Positions 7,200 through 16,069 of a stretch of DNA of 35,158 nt are shown here, one piece after another. Position 1 is the first letter of the stretch; each line of letters begins with the position of its first letter. Location: the NCBI GenBank assembly GCA_903927685.1, contig CAIYOB010000769.1:1-35158 (forward strand). The letters are read 5' to 3'. This DNA comes from an uncultured Planctomycetaceae bacterium (GTDB lineage Bacteria > Planctomycetota > Planctomycetia > Pirellulales > Pirellulaceae). The notes below the pieces were generated by a model that saw only the letters and a list, made by a program, of their open reading frames with translations, made no database searches and was not told the origin of the DNA. A program made the translations under genes and the position numbers.

Positions 7200-9494
7200 A
7201 TGAAACCTGCGTCAGACCGCGTTGTGCCCGGGCTCGCCGCGTTTCGCCTGCTGGTGATCCCGGCCGCCTGCTTGGTCGTGAGCGTCGCATTTCTTGCGGG
7301 CTGTCGTTCGCGTGCCCCCGAGCCGCCGCCGGCACCGGTCCCGACTGTGTCGCGGCCGAAGCTCACCGCCGATCAACTGGCCCGGGTTGCCACCCGGTAC
7401 AACCTGGCCGTCGCGAGTTTGGGCATGGCGGATTACCGCGACGCGGTATTCCAGTGGGAGGAATTGAGCCAAACGCTGCCGGACGATCCGGCGGTCGCCA
7501 ACAACCGGGCGGTGGCACATCTGTTATGGTTGCGGACGCTGGCCTTTGCCCGCCGCGGCGAGAACGGCGAGTTTGCCGCGGCGCTCCCAGCCGCCCAGCG
7601 GGCCGTGCAGGGGCTGCTGATGCTGTGCGGCGACGAGGCCGGCAGTCACCTGTTGGCCGCCAAGCTCGCGCGGCTCGCTGGTGACGAATCGGGGACTTGG
7701 TCAGCGTTGGATCGAGCCGCCGCCTTGGCCCCCCGGGACCCGCTCGTCTGGTTCGAACGATTTCAGACCGGCCGCGGCGCCGGCACCGACATGGGCGCCA
7801 AACGGGCTGCCGAGGCGATCCGGCGAACGCACGAACTGGTTCCCGACAATCTGTTCGTTCTGATCCAGCTGATCTGGCAGCAGGCCGCCGACCGGGACCC
7901 GGCGATCGCCGCCAGCCTCCCGCGGTTGCGGCAACGGGCCGAGCCTCTGGTCGGCGACAGCCCGAGGCTCCGCAAGCAAGATCTAGCAGCTCTGTTCGAT
8001 CAGTCCGCTGTCGCCGCGGCGGTCGCCGTGTCTTCGGCCGACCCGAACGAATGGAAAACGCTGACGGCGGTGACGCGGCGGATCGGCAACGTCCTGCTCG
8101 CGGAAACGCCAACGCGAATTGACTTCCGCCGCCTCGACCGGCAGAACGAGCGGGATGTGGCGGAGCTCGAATTCGTGCGTCCCCGCTTCGACACCGCGTC
8201 GCGAATTTCCACTCCCGAACGGGTCGGCGGTCTGGGGCCGCCGAGCTCCGTCCGTCTGCACCCCGCGCCGGACAATGTCCAGTTGCCCGTTCTGGCGGAC
8301 ATGCAGGCCGTCCAGTTGCTCGACTTCGATCTGGATGGCCAACAAGACGTCGTCGCCGTCGGCCGCCGGTCGATCGAGATGTACGGACACGCCGTCGGCA
8401 GCGGCGTCTGGCAGCAGCTCGCGTCGTTCGACTCGCCGCGGGAATTACGCGGCGTCGCGGCCGCGGACTTGGATCGGGACGTGCCGCTCCGCGGCAGCGC
8501 GGCCGCCGGTTCCGGTTTCCAGCCCGGCGACGCGGACCTGATCGCCTTTGGACCCGCGGGCGTACTGGTCTTGGAGAACAGCCTGGACGGCGCCACTGGC
8601 CGCAGGTGTTTACGGGAGGCAGGGCAGGCCTCGACGTTCGGCGCACTGTCGGATGTGTGGGCCGTGGGGCTGGCCGACCTCGATCACGACGGCGACGTGG
8701 ATGTCGTCGTATCCGCTGCCGCGGGCGTTTCGTTGTGGTCGAACGAGGGCCACTGGGCATTCCGCGAGATCAGTCAACGCTCCGTCCTGCCCGCGGCGGG
8801 ACTGACGTTCCGCTCGATCCTCGCGGAGGACGAGAATTGTGACCGGGACATCGACGTCCAACTGGCGGGCGCCGCGCGAGCGACGAGCGGCTGGCTGCTG
8901 AATCGACGGCACGGACGCTTTGCCTGGCGGCCCGACCCCGCGGACAAAGCCCCTGCCGTCGCGATGGCGCCGCGGCGACTGTGGGACTATGACAACGACG
9001 GCTGCCAAGATGCGATCACATGGGACTCCTCCGGTCTGGCGTTCTGGCAAGGAGTTCCGGGCGGGCGATTGCACGCCGTGTCGTTGCTGCACCCCTGCAC
9101 GTTCCGCGACATCCGGGACTGCGCGGTCGGCGACCTGGACGCGGACGGCGATTGGGATGTGGTGGCCGTGACGCCCGAGCGCGTGGTGTGGCTCGTCAAC
9201 GATGGCGGAAACCACAACGGTTGGATTGATGTGGTGCTGGAACCGGAAGCCAATCCGGAGCAGTTTCCCGATCAGCGGATCAATCTGGACGGAAGGGGTT
9301 GTCTGGTCGAAGTCCGCGTCGGTCCGGTTTGCCAGTCTCAGACGGCGACGCTCGGGCCGGTGCACTTTGGGCTGGGAACGGCGTCCGAGGCGGACACCGT
9401 CCAAGTCCGCTGGACCAACGGCCTGATCTGCACTCGCCGGCAAGCGCCCGCCGGCCGCCGACTGCGCGTCGAACAGGTCCTGAAAGGGATGTGA
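7200..9494 (+). CDS. lipoprotein with TPR, FG-GAP/VCBS repeats and ASPIC/UnbV C-terminus
   Basis: 764 residues. Seen: a lipobox LAGC with Cys35 after a hydrophobic stretch; helical TPR-like sequence (about 55-240: RYNLAVASLGMADYRDAVFQWEE and similar); beta-propeller FG-GAP/VCBS calcium-loop repeats (DLDHDGDVDVVVS, DYDNDGCQDAITW, DLDADGDWDVVAV); and a C-terminal ASPIC/UnbV-type domain (GRGCLVEVRVG to FGLGTASEADTVQVRW). Proteins of this CRTAC-like architecture are abundant in planctomycetes and predicted at the cell surface; their biochemical role is unknown. It probably shares a transcript with the rhodanese gene 15 bp upstream. It ends 49 bp from the convergent DUF3179 gene. Confidence 0.85.
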   Translation: MKPASDRVVPGLAAFRLLVIPAACLVVSVAFLAGCRSRAPEPPPAPVPTVSRPKLTADQLARVATRYNLAVASLGMADYRDAVFQWEELSQTLPDDPAVANNRAVAHLLWLRTLAFARRGENGEFAAALPAAQRAVQGLLMLCGDEAGSHLLAAKLARLAGDESGTWSALDRAAALAPRDPLVWFERFQTGRGAGTDMGAKRAAEAIRRTHELVPDNLFVLIQLIWQQAADRDPAIAASLPRLRQRAEPLVGDSPRLRKQDLAALFDQSAVAAAVAVSSADPNEWKTLTAVTRRIGNVLLAETPTRIDFRRLDRQNERDVAELEFVRPRFDTASRISTPERVGGLGPPSSVRLHPAPDNVQLPVLADMQAVQLLDFDLDGQQDVVAVGRRSIEMYGHAVGSGVWQQLASFDSPRELRGVAAADLDRDVPLRGSAAAGSGFQPGDADLIAFGPAGVLVLENSLDGATGRRCLREAGQASTFGALSDVWAVGLADLDHDGDVDVVVSAAAGVSLWSNEGHWAFREISQRSVLPAAGLTFRSILAEDENCDRDIDVQLAGAARATSGWLLNRRHGRFAWRPDPADKAPAVAMAPRRLWDYDNDGCQDAITWDSSGLAFWQGVPGGRLHAVSLLHPCTFRDIRDCAVGDLDADGDWDVVAVTPERVVWLVNDGGNHNGWIDVVLEPEANPEQFPDQRINLDGRGCLVEVRVGPVCQSQTATLGPVHFGLGTASEADTVQVRWTNGLICTRRQAPAGRRLRVEQVLKGM

Positions 9495-9543
9495 GTTGGA
9501 ATCGGCTCGGGGAATTCACGGGGCTCAATCGCAACGGCCCGCT

Positions 9544-10128
9544 TTACTCGGGAGCCCCGACGAAAACGAGACTTCGCGGGTGCCGCGATGACCACTCCCC
9601 CAACGTCATGCGGGCGAACGGATGGTCGTCCAGCGGCAGGCTCTTGGAGTCCTGGCGGAATCGTTCCCCATCTCCGAAGACGAAAAGCAGCTGGCGGTTC
9701 TCGTCCAGGCCGCCGACGCTGAGCGGAATGCGATAGCCGCGATGCTTCCACGTCAGCACCCGGACTCGATCTGCCAGATTGCAATAGGTGATCGAGAGCG
9801 GCTTGCCGTCGAACAGATCGTTGACGATGTGATAGTCCACGCGTTTCAGCAGCGACAACGGGTAGGCGCGGGCCAGTCCGTTCACGCAGACCCCAACGAC
9901 CTCGGCCTGGGCAGAGATCGCGGCCTTCGACACGTCTTCGAACTTCGGAATGTCGACACCGGGAACGTCCGCCAGCACTCGGATCTGGAAATCCTGCGGG
10001 GCGGCCGGCCGCACAACGGGTTGCGGCGCGAGGGTTCCCGAGAACCAGCAAGCCCACAGTGCGTACACCCCAGCCAACGCAGCACAGGTGGCGACGACCC
10101 CACAGGCGACAATCTGTCTTTGCTCCAT
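9544..10128 (-). CDS. DUF3179 family protein, membrane-anchored
   Basis: 194 residues. An N-terminal hydrophobic segment (about 7-30) acts as anchor or signal, followed by a DUF3179 domain: VVGVCVNGLARAYPLSLL, the YHIVNDLFDGKPLSITYCNLADRV core with one conserved Cys, and a C-terminal LGEWSSRHP. DUF3179 has no established biochemical role. The start at 10128 is preferred because AAGGA lies eight bases upstream and the signal-like segment follows directly; the longer in-frame extension to 10545 overlaps the divergent VanZ gene and has no signal. It is transcribed away from the VanZ-like gene across a 246-bp divergent region. Confidence 0.82.
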   Translation of the reverse strand: MEQRQIVACGVVATCAALAGVYALWACWFSGTLAPQPVVRPAAPQDFQIRVLADVPGVDIPKFEDVSKAAISAQAEVVGVCVNGLARAYPLSLLKRVDYHIVNDLFDGKPLSITYCNLADRVRVLTWKHRGYRIPLSVGGLDENRQLLFVFGDGERFRQDSKSLPLDDHPFARMTLGEWSSRHPRSLVFVGAPE

Positions 10129-10374
10129 TCCGCACGTCCTTACCGGTTCTACCTGCGAGCGGACGTTCGCTGTGACAAGCAACGGGAACAGAACCGTCCG
10201 CAAAACGCAGCGCATGCTGAGCAGGAGTTGCATAATCGGAGCGAAGTCGCAAAAAAACGGGGCTGGCGCGAGCGATGCATTCAACAAGTCAACTGTGTGC
10301 GGAAGATACATGCATGCACCATTGCGTCTGTCGCTGCAGCCAGTTGTTCGCCGGAGTCTCGCGGGAAGTCGATC

Positions 10375-10842
10375 ATGCCCAGACTGCGTCTGCTGATTTG
10401 TGCCGGATACTGGGGCTTGCTGACCGTGCTCTTGCTGACGGGTGATCCGGCCGGCGCGATCGGACTCGATGAAGGTCCGAACTTTCCCGGCGGTGACGTC
10501 AGCGCCCACTTTCTGGCATTTGCCATCTTGGCGCTCTTGGTTCACGCCTCGCGCTGGCCACGGAGCGTGACGCCGTCGCCGCTGGCACTGCTGCTGCTGT
10601 ACGCGGTCGCCGTCGAGTCGCTGCAGTGGTTCTCGCCTCCCCGAACCGTGGAGTTGAAGGACTATGCCAACAACCTGCTCGGCGTGGCGGCCGGTACGGG
10701 GCTGTACTGGTTCGTCACCCGGCGGAGTTGGCTGCCCCGGCGTCGCCTTGCCGACAGCCGGCCGACGCTGTCCAGCCGGAAGGGCGGCGCTGGGAATTCG
10801 ACCGAGGGCACCAACAGGACGGCGGCGATGAGTGCGCCGTAG
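10375..10842 (+). CDS. VanZ-like membrane protein
   Basis: 155 residues, with four predicted hydrophobic segments. VanZ-family features are seen: DVSAHFLAFAILALL in the second segment, then VAVESLQWFSPPRTVELKDYANNLLGVAAG, matching the family's E-x-x-Q...R...D-x-x-x-N-x-x-G pattern. Family members sit in the inner membrane; VanZ itself gives low-level teicoplanin resistance, but most homologues have no known role and often accompany exopolysaccharide or surface genes. The charged, serine-rich tail after about residue 125 is not part of the domain. Upstream sequence has only a weak purine-rich stretch. No glycopeptide-resistance genes are nearby. Confidence 0.8.
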   Translation: MPRLRLLICAGYWGLLTVLLLTGDPAGAIGLDEGPNFPGGDVSAHFLAFAILALLVHASRWPRSVTPSPLALLLLYAVAVESLQWFSPPRTVELKDYANNLLGVAAGTGLYWFVTRRSWLPRRRLADSRPTLSSRKGGAGNSTEGTNRTAAMSAP

Positions 10843-10917
10843 GCAACGGCGGCTTCCTGGCCGCTCACGAGCGCGCCTGTTCGTGCTCGGGCCGCAACGC
10901 GGCAGTCTGCCAGCCGA

Positions 10918-12438
10918 CTAGCCGATCGCCGGCACCACGAATGGCTCGCGATACCGGCGGCCGACCAGTTCATTGGCCACGGGGTGGTCCATGAACCGCT
11001 CTTGAGTCGGGTCCATGTCCAACCACGGACCGAGCATGGTGTGGGTCCGCTCCAGGTCGATCCCATTGCGGGACAAATGATCGCAGAAGGCCCCGAATCG
11101 TTCGGCCAACAGCGGGTGGCGTTGGACCTGCTCGCCGATATGGCTGGCGGGTGAGGGCTGCCCCAACCGATGGGAAATCATGCCCATGTGGCACAACGCA
11201 GCGGAAACGTGCCCCTCGTGCACGCCGGCCGTCAAGCAGGCCGGATCGCGTGTGCGGATCGCCTGCAGCCAGTTGCGAAAGTGGAGATTGTCGCCCTTGC
11301 CCCAGCCGCGGCCGAACTGCGGATGGACTTGCTCGAAGCGGCGGATCGTCCGGCCTTGGTGGTCGATTGCGACGAGCGACTCGCCACCTTCGACGACGGC
11401 GAATTGGCCTCCTTCGCAAACCACGAGCACCCCCACGCCACGCCCGCGGCTGAAGCCTTCGAGCGTGTCCATGTTCTCGCCCCATAGCTCCGCGGCTTGG
11501 AACTCCTTGGATTTGGGCAAGCCGCGGACTTCGAACACCAGCGGCGGGCCGTCGTAGGCATGGTAGACCAATTGCGTGTTGGGCGTTTCGCCGTCGTCGT
11601 CGTAGCCGAGACGGCCCCCAATGCTGATCACCCGCGGCGACAAGGTCGCCTGCCCCAGGAACCACCGGGCAATGTCCATCTCGTGGACGCCCTGGTTGCC
11701 CAGATCACCGTTGCCGTAGTCGTACACCCAGTGCCAGTCGTAATGAAGATTCTTGCGGGTCAGCGGCTTGTTGGGCGCCGGACCGAGCCAGAGGTCGTAA
11801 TTCAGCCCGGGCGGGATTGTCCCGGAGCCGGCCTTGCCAATCGACATCCGAGGCTTGTAGCACACTCCCCGGACGTACTCGATCTTCCCCAGGTTCCCAG
11901 CCTGCACCCAGGCCACCGCCTCGATCAGATCGGGATTGGAGCGAGCCTGAGTCCCAACCTGGACCATCCGCTGGTACTCACTGGCGGCGCGGACCAGCTG
12001 GCGGCCCTCATAGATGTTGTGCGAGACGGGCTTCTCGACGTACACATCCTTGCCCGCCTGGCAGGCCCAAATCGCGGCCAGGGCATGCCAGTGGTTCGGC
12101 GTGGCGATGGTGATCGCATCGACGTCCCGGCAGGCAATCAAATCGCGGAGATCCTGAAAGCCCCGGACCGGTTCGCCACGCTTGCGGGCGCTCTCGACCA
12201 CACTGCCCAGCACCGCCGGGTCGACGTCGCAGACCGCGGCCAGGCGGAACCCGGGAATGCTCGTGAGCATCGACATGTGCAACTGACCGCGGCCGCGCAG
12301 TCCCACAACGCCCACCCGAATCACGTCCGAGGCGTCAAACGCATGGCCGACGACCGGACGCCCGGCGCCGGTCACGGCGGCGGCGGAGGCGACGGAGGCG
12401 GCGGCAGCCAGAAAACGACGGCGACTGATTCGCGACAT
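10918..12438 (-). CDS. Gfo/Idh/MocA-family oxidoreductase with twin-arginine signal
   Basis: 506 residues. Begins MSRISRRRFLAAAAS, a twin-arginine (Tat) leader, so the folded enzyme is probably exported with its nucleotide cofactor. Rossmann fold from about residue 40 (VGVVGLRGRGQLH), the ATPNHWHA block and EKPVSHN with Lys136 at the usual catalytic position; in the C-terminal half GNGDLGNQGVHEMDIARW, typical of the planctomycete subgroup. These proteins act on sugars or polyols with NAD(P); the substrate is not predictable. Start at 12438 has GGGAG six bases upstream, whereas the frame also runs open to 12624. It shares about 30-40% similarity by eye with the enzyme at 23810-25099, and ends convergent to the VanZ gene. 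Confidence 0.88.
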   Translation of the reverse strand: MSRISRRRFLAAAASVASAAAVTGAGRPVVGHAFDASDVIRVGVVGLRGRGQLHMSMLTSIPGFRLAAVCDVDPAVLGSVVESARKRGEPVRGFQDLRDLIACRDVDAITIATPNHWHALAAIWACQAGKDVYVEKPVSHNIYEGRQLVRAASEYQRMVQVGTQARSNPDLIEAVAWVQAGNLGKIEYVRGVCYKPRMSIGKAGSGTIPPGLNYDLWLGPAPNKPLTRKNLHYDWHWVYDYGNGDLGNQGVHEMDIARWFLGQATLSPRVISIGGRLGYDDDGETPNTQLVYHAYDGPPLVFEVRGLPKSKEFQAAELWGENMDTLEGFSRGRGVGVLVVCEGGQFAVVEGGESLVAIDHQGRTIRRFEQVHPQFGRGWGKGDNLHFRNWLQAIRTRDPACLTAGVHEGHVSAALCHMGMISHRLGQPSPASHIGEQVQRHPLLAERFGAFCDHLSRNGIDLERTHTMLGPWLDMDPTQERFMDHPVANELVGRRYREPFVVPAIG

Positions 12439-12524
12439 GCCAGACTCCCGCAAAGTCCATTCGAAGGGCGTTGTATGCCGGCGCACCGGCTCCTGCCTCG
12501 ATTCCCGCGTCGGCGAGCAAAAGG

Positions 12525-13106
12525 CTACGGCTCGACCGTGACCAGTAAAAAAGTCGACTGGGCCGAACTCAGGCCTCCGACCAGCACCGTCTCGCCCGGG
12601 GATAGCACCAAGGTCGTGTTGCATTGCACGCTGATGACGTCCGGCGGACTGTCTTCATTCACGGGCTCGCCCAGTCTGGATGCCTCGTAGGTGAGCTTCA
12701 GCACCGTCTTGCCGTCCTGTGACTGGGTGGTCACGCGAACGAGCGTTCCCACCTGGGTCATCTGGATGCTTCGGACCATTCGTCCGGGCGCACTCTGCGC
12801 CGTACCCGTTGTGATCGCCGTCTGCCGGCCAAACTGCGCCATCGACTCCTGGCCATCGAGCGCCGCAATGCGGACGGTCTCGATCAAGTCCGCCTTGCCT
12901 TCCTTTCGGATCTGTTCGACAGCAGCCAGCAATTCCTTGGAATCCATCGTGGGGGCGAGCGGGACGTTGGCCCGCAACTCGGTGACTTGTACAATGTGCG
13001 ATGCGCCCGCGGCGACGGGCGGGGGCGGCTGTGGCTTGTCATCCTGTGCCCCGGCGTGCGAGGACAGCCAGCCCAAGAGGGTGATACCAAGCAGGAAACG
13101 AAACAT
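12525..13106 (-). CDS. exported protein with secretin-core-like C-terminus, function unknown
   Basis: 193 residues: signal peptide (MFRFLLGITLLGWLSSHAGA), a proline-rich stretch, a helical region (MDSKELLAAVEQIRKEGKADLIETV), then beta-rich sequence ending CNTTLVLSPGETVLVGGLSS and TFLLVTVEP. That ending resembles the last strands of type II/III secretins (G-x-T-V-x-V-G-G-L and a terminal hydrophobic strand with TP/VEP), but the protein is far too short to be a full secretin and lacks the N-domains. Start at 13106 has GGAGG eight bases upstream; a promoter-like sequence lies at 13148-13176. It is divergent from the transglutaminase gene and precedes the Gfo/Idh/MocA gene on the same strand by 86 bp. 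I do not assign a function. Confidence 0.75.
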   Translation of the reverse strand: MFRFLLGITLLGWLSSHAGAQDDKPQPPPPVAAGASHIVQVTELRANVPLAPTMDSKELLAAVEQIRKEGKADLIETVRIAALDGQESMAQFGRQTAITTGTAQSAPGRMVRSIQMTQVGTLVRVTTQSQDGKTVLKLTYEASRLGEPVNEDSPPDVISVQCNTTLVLSPGETVLVGGLSSAQSTFLLVTVEP

Positions 13107-13147
13107 GGCGTGGGCCTCCAAAGTGCGGTGCTTGACGAGTCGGTACG

Positions 13148-13176
13148 ATTGTATCACCAGGAACAGGCCGCGGCAA
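13148..13176 (-). promoter_or_regulatory. sigma70-like promoter for the secretin-core-like gene
   Basis: On the minus strand, TTGCCG (13176-13171), a 17-base spacer and TACAAT (13153-13148). The leader to the ATG at 13106 would be about 35 bases. Good consensus match for this genome, not tested. Confidence 0.5.
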
Positions 13177-13221
13177 AGATGTGTTTCCTTACGTCGCTTG
13201 CCTGCAGGCGGACCTGTCACG

Positions 13222-14706
13222 ATGACGATGACCGTCGGCCCAGTTCGCAGCCTGTCCGCGTGTGTCTTGACCTGGGCCCTCGCCTGCGCGCCCAGGGCCT
13301 GGGGCGCGGAGCCAGCGTCCCCGGCGGCCATCGACCTGGCGAATCGACTTGAATCACAGGGCCGATTCGCCGCGGCGGCGGAGACGCTGCAGGCCGCGCT
13401 GCACGAGCCCTCTTTGCCGACCGACGACCGCCGACGATTGGAATTCGAATTCGAGCGTCTGGACCGAATTCGCCGGGATTATCCGCTGACCGAGGACGCC
13501 TTGTTCGAGCAACTTCAGCGTGCGGTGCGGGACCTGTCTGCCCGGGAGTGGCAGGGTTGGGTGAACGACGGCCGTTTCGACTGGCGCGAGATCGACGGCC
13601 GCCGCTGCTTTATGAAATCGAGCGTCAGCAATCTCTTCTGGCGGCATCCGGACCTGCAATCCCGGCGCGTGGCAGCCCGAGACGAGTCCGCGTACCAGCG
13701 GGCTCTGTGGGAGACGTGCGTCGCCGTCAAGCAGGCGGCGCAGGCCGCTGGCAAGCCCGTCGTCCTGCCGCAGCGTTTCCACGTGAAGATGACCGTCGTG
13801 GCGCGTCCCGACGCCGCTCCCGACGGCCAGCGGATCCGCGCCTGGCTACCGGTGCCGCGCCGGTTCCCGTACCAGGGCGAGTTCGAGCTGGTCGGCAGTT
13901 CCTCGCCAATCCTGGAACTGGCGCCCGAGGATAGCCCGATCCGCTCGGCGTTCCTCGAACAACCGGCTCGGCTGGGCCGCGAGACCGAGTTCTGGATCGA
14001 GTACCGGTATACCGCGCACGGCGTCTGGCACGACATCCGGGCCGAGCAGGTGCGGCCGTTGGAAGACGCATCTGCCGAACTGGCTCCGTTCCTGAGCCCA
14101 GCCCCGCACGTCAGCTTCACGCCGGAATTGCGAGCGTTGGCGGGCCGGATTGCGGCGGGTCAGACCAACCCGGCCCGGGTGGCCAAAGCCTGTTACGATT
14201 GGATCGCCGACAATATCCGCTACAGCTATGCCGTCGAGTACTCGACCGTCCGCGACCTGGGCGACGACTGCCGGCGCCGCGGTTACGGCGACTGTGGTCA
14301 GGAAGCAATGCTGTTCATCGCCCTCTGCCGGCTGCAGGGAATCCCCGCCCGCTGGCAGTCCGGGTGGAGTGTCTTTCCGGGGCACGAGAACATCCATGAC
14401 TGGGCCGAGGTTTACTTGCCGCCGTTCGGCTGGATCCCCGTCGATCCCTGGGCCGGCGTGATTGCGACCCAATACGCGACGACGCTGTCCGGCACGCAGC
14501 GGCGGGAACTCAGCGACTTCTATTTCGGCGGTCTGGATCCCTACCGCATGGCGGCCAACCGGGACCACTGCCAAGACCTGACCCCGCCCAAACGAACGCT
14601 TCGTTCCGATCCCGTCGACTTCCAACGCGGCGAGTTGGAATGGGACACGCACAATATCTATTTCGACCGGTTTACCTACCGGTTCGACGTCACGGCGGGC
14701 CAATGA
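13222..14706 (+). CDS. exported transglutaminase-like protein
   Basis: 494 residues. Signal peptide (about 1-28, ending APRAWGAE); an N-terminal helical region (30-170) with no family assigned; a beta-rich domain (RIRAWLPVPRRFPYQ); then a transglutaminase/protease-like core from about 300. The catalytic triad is visible: Cys358 in YGDCGQEA, His392 in NIHDWAEVYL and Asp408 in PVDPWA. Family members are cysteine peptidases or amidases; the natural substrate is unknown. Start options are ATG at 13222 or 13228, both right after GGACCTGTCAC with only a weak Shine-Dalgarno; either retains the signal peptide. It is monocistronic in appearance. Confidence 0.87.
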   Translation: MTMTVGPVRSLSACVLTWALACAPRAWGAEPASPAAIDLANRLESQGRFAAAAETLQAALHEPSLPTDDRRRLEFEFERLDRIRRDYPLTEDALFEQLQRAVRDLSAREWQGWVNDGRFDWREIDGRRCFMKSSVSNLFWRHPDLQSRRVAARDESAYQRALWETCVAVKQAAQAAGKPVVLPQRFHVKMTVVARPDAAPDGQRIRAWLPVPRRFPYQGEFELVGSSSPILELAPEDSPIRSAFLEQPARLGRETEFWIEYRYTAHGVWHDIRAEQVRPLEDASAELAPFLSPAPHVSFTPELRALAGRIAAGQTNPARVAKACYDWIADNIRYSYAVEYSTVRDLGDDCRRRGYGDCGQEAMLFIALCRLQGIPARWQSGWSVFPGHENIHDWAEVYLPPFGWIPVDPWAGVIATQYATTLSGTQRRELSDFYFGGLDPYRMAANRDHCQDLTPPKRTLRSDPVDFQRGELEWDTHNIYFDRFTYRFDVTAGQ

Positions 14707-14766
14707 TGCGAGGCGCAAGGCCCCCCTGAACTGCAACGCGACACCACCTAACGTGTCGACAAGCCG

Positions 14767-14795
14767 TAGACAGCTCGGGCTCTTCGCCCTAAATT
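14767..14795 (+). promoter_or_regulatory. sigma70-like promoter for the basic-protein/SDR pair
   Basis: TAGACA at 14767-14772, a 17-base spacer and TAAATT at 14790-14795, leaving a leader of about 40 bases to the ATG at 14844. Confidence 0.35.
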
Positions 14796-14843
14796 ATCGG
14801 ACTATGTCGGCCTCTTCCCACCAACCAAACGGAGATCTAGAGC

Positions 14844-15233
14844 ATGGCCAAGAAACGCGTTGAGACCGAACCCGCAGCCGAAACCGCACAATCACCAACC
14901 ACCAAAGCCCAGGCGATGCGCGACGCGTTGGCGTCCGACCCCAAGGGGATGCCCAAGGACATCGCCGAGAGGCTGTCGGCCGAGGGCTGGAACGTGACAG
15001 CCAAGGAAGTCAGCCAGGCGAAGTTCCTGCTGAAGGCCAGGAGTAAGAAGGGAAAGAAAAAGGGCCCGAAGAAGGCGGCCGTCAAGGTCGCGGAAGCCGT
15101 GCCGGCCGCCGCCGTGCCCGCGGATTTGGTTTCGGTTGCCGCGCTGCAAAAGGCGAAGAAACTGGTGCATGAACTCGGCGGCCTCGGCGAAGCCAAGCAG
15201 GCTTTGGCCGCGCTGGCTCAGTTGCTGGACTGA
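14844..15233 (+). CDS. small basic protein with HTH-like N-terminus and lysine-rich linker
   Basis: 129 residues. Residues 20-65 look like a small helical domain (KAQAMRDALASDPKGMPKDI, then AEGWNVTAKEVSQAKFLLKA), reminiscent of helix-turn-helix domains found in small planctomycete proteins. Next comes a highly basic linker (KKGKKKGPKK), an alanine/valine-rich spacer, and a C-terminal helix pair (LQKAKKLVHELGGLGEAKQALAAL). This suggests a nucleic-acid-binding, chromatin- or regulator-like protein; that is inference from composition and I recall similar unnamed planctomycete proteins. Start has GGAG ten bases upstream and a promoter-like sequence at 14767-14795. The SDR gene begins 8 bp after its stop, so the two are likely cotranscribed. 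Confidence 0.75.
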   Translation: MAKKRVETEPAAETAQSPTTKAQAMRDALASDPKGMPKDIAERLSAEGWNVTAKEVSQAKFLLKARSKKGKKKGPKKAAVKVAEAVPAAAVPADLVSVAALQKAKKLVHELGGLGEAKQALAALAQLLD

Positions 15234-15240
15234 CGCCACC

Positions 15241-16041
15241 ATGATTACCGGCGACGGCTGCGATCTGACCGGCAGGACGGCTGTGGTGACGGGTTCGTCC
15301 AGCGGAATCGGCCGCGCAATTGCGATCCAGTTGGCCGCGGCCGGGGCCGACGTGCTGATTCACGCTCGCGCCAGTGGCGCGGCAGCCGCGGCTGTCGCCG
15401 ACGAAGTCCGCGCTGCCGGTCGCCAGGCGACGGTGCTGCTGGCCGATCTAGCCGACGCCGCCACGCACCAGGGTCTGATCGACGCCGCGTGGGCCTGGCG
15501 AGGCGGAGTCCAGATCTGGGTCAACAATGCCGGAGCCGACGTCCTGACCGGCGACGCGGCGGGGTGGTCGTTCGAGGAGAAGCTCGAGAGGCTCTGGCGG
15601 GTCGACGTCCTGGCCACCATGCGTCTTTCCCGCTTGGTCGGGGCGAGGATGAAGCAAGCCCGCTCCGGATCGGGCCAGGCGGTCATTCTGAACATGGGCT
15701 GGGACCAAGCCGAACACGGGATGGCAGGCGACAGCGGAGAGATGTTCGGGGCCGTCAAAGGGGCCGTCGCCGCGTTCACTCGCAGTCTGGCCTGTTCGCT
15801 GGCGCCGGAAGTCCGCGTCAACTGCCTTGCCCCCGGCTGGATCAAGACGGCGTGGGGCGAGACCGCTCCCGCGTACTGGCAGGAGCGGGCTTGCCGCGAA
15901 GCGCTGTTGCAGCGGTGGGGCACGCCACAAGACGTCGCCTGCGTCGCCCACTTCCTGGCCTCGCCGGCCGCGGAGTTCCTGACGGGGCAGGTGGTCCCCG
16001 TCAACGGCGGCTTTCGCCGCAGCGGAACGGGCGAGCCTTAG
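15241..16041 (+). CDS. SDR-fold protein with degenerate active site
   Basis: 266 residues of the short-chain dehydrogenase/reductase fold. Cofactor features are intact: TGSSSGIG at 17-24, NNAG at 95-98, and the C-terminal APGWIKTAWGE and VNGG. The catalytic residues are not: the YxxxK motif reads F169-GAV-K173, the helix-4 Asn position is Asp122 in WRVDVLAT, and the Ser region is N151-MGWDQA with no serine at the expected place. Only the lysine survives, so a normal hydride-transfer role is doubtful; nucleotide binding, a changed reaction or a regulatory role are alternatives. The ATG at 15241 has no clear Shine-Dalgarno, consistent with coupling to the basic-protein gene that ends at 15233. 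Confidence 0.85.
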   Translation: MITGDGCDLTGRTAVVTGSSSGIGRAIAIQLAAAGADVLIHARASGAAAAAVADEVRAAGRQATVLLADLADAATHQGLIDAAWAWRGGVQIWVNNAGADVLTGDAAGWSFEEKLERLWRVDVLATMRLSRLVGARMKQARSGSGQAVILNMGWDQAEHGMAGDSGEMFGAVKGAVAAFTRSLACSLAPEVRVNCLAPGWIKTAWGETAPAYWQERACREALLQRWGTPQDVACVAHFLASPAAEFLTGQVVPVNGGFRRSGTGEP

Positions 16042-16069
16042 CACCGTTCGAGTAATGAGTGTCAGGCCT

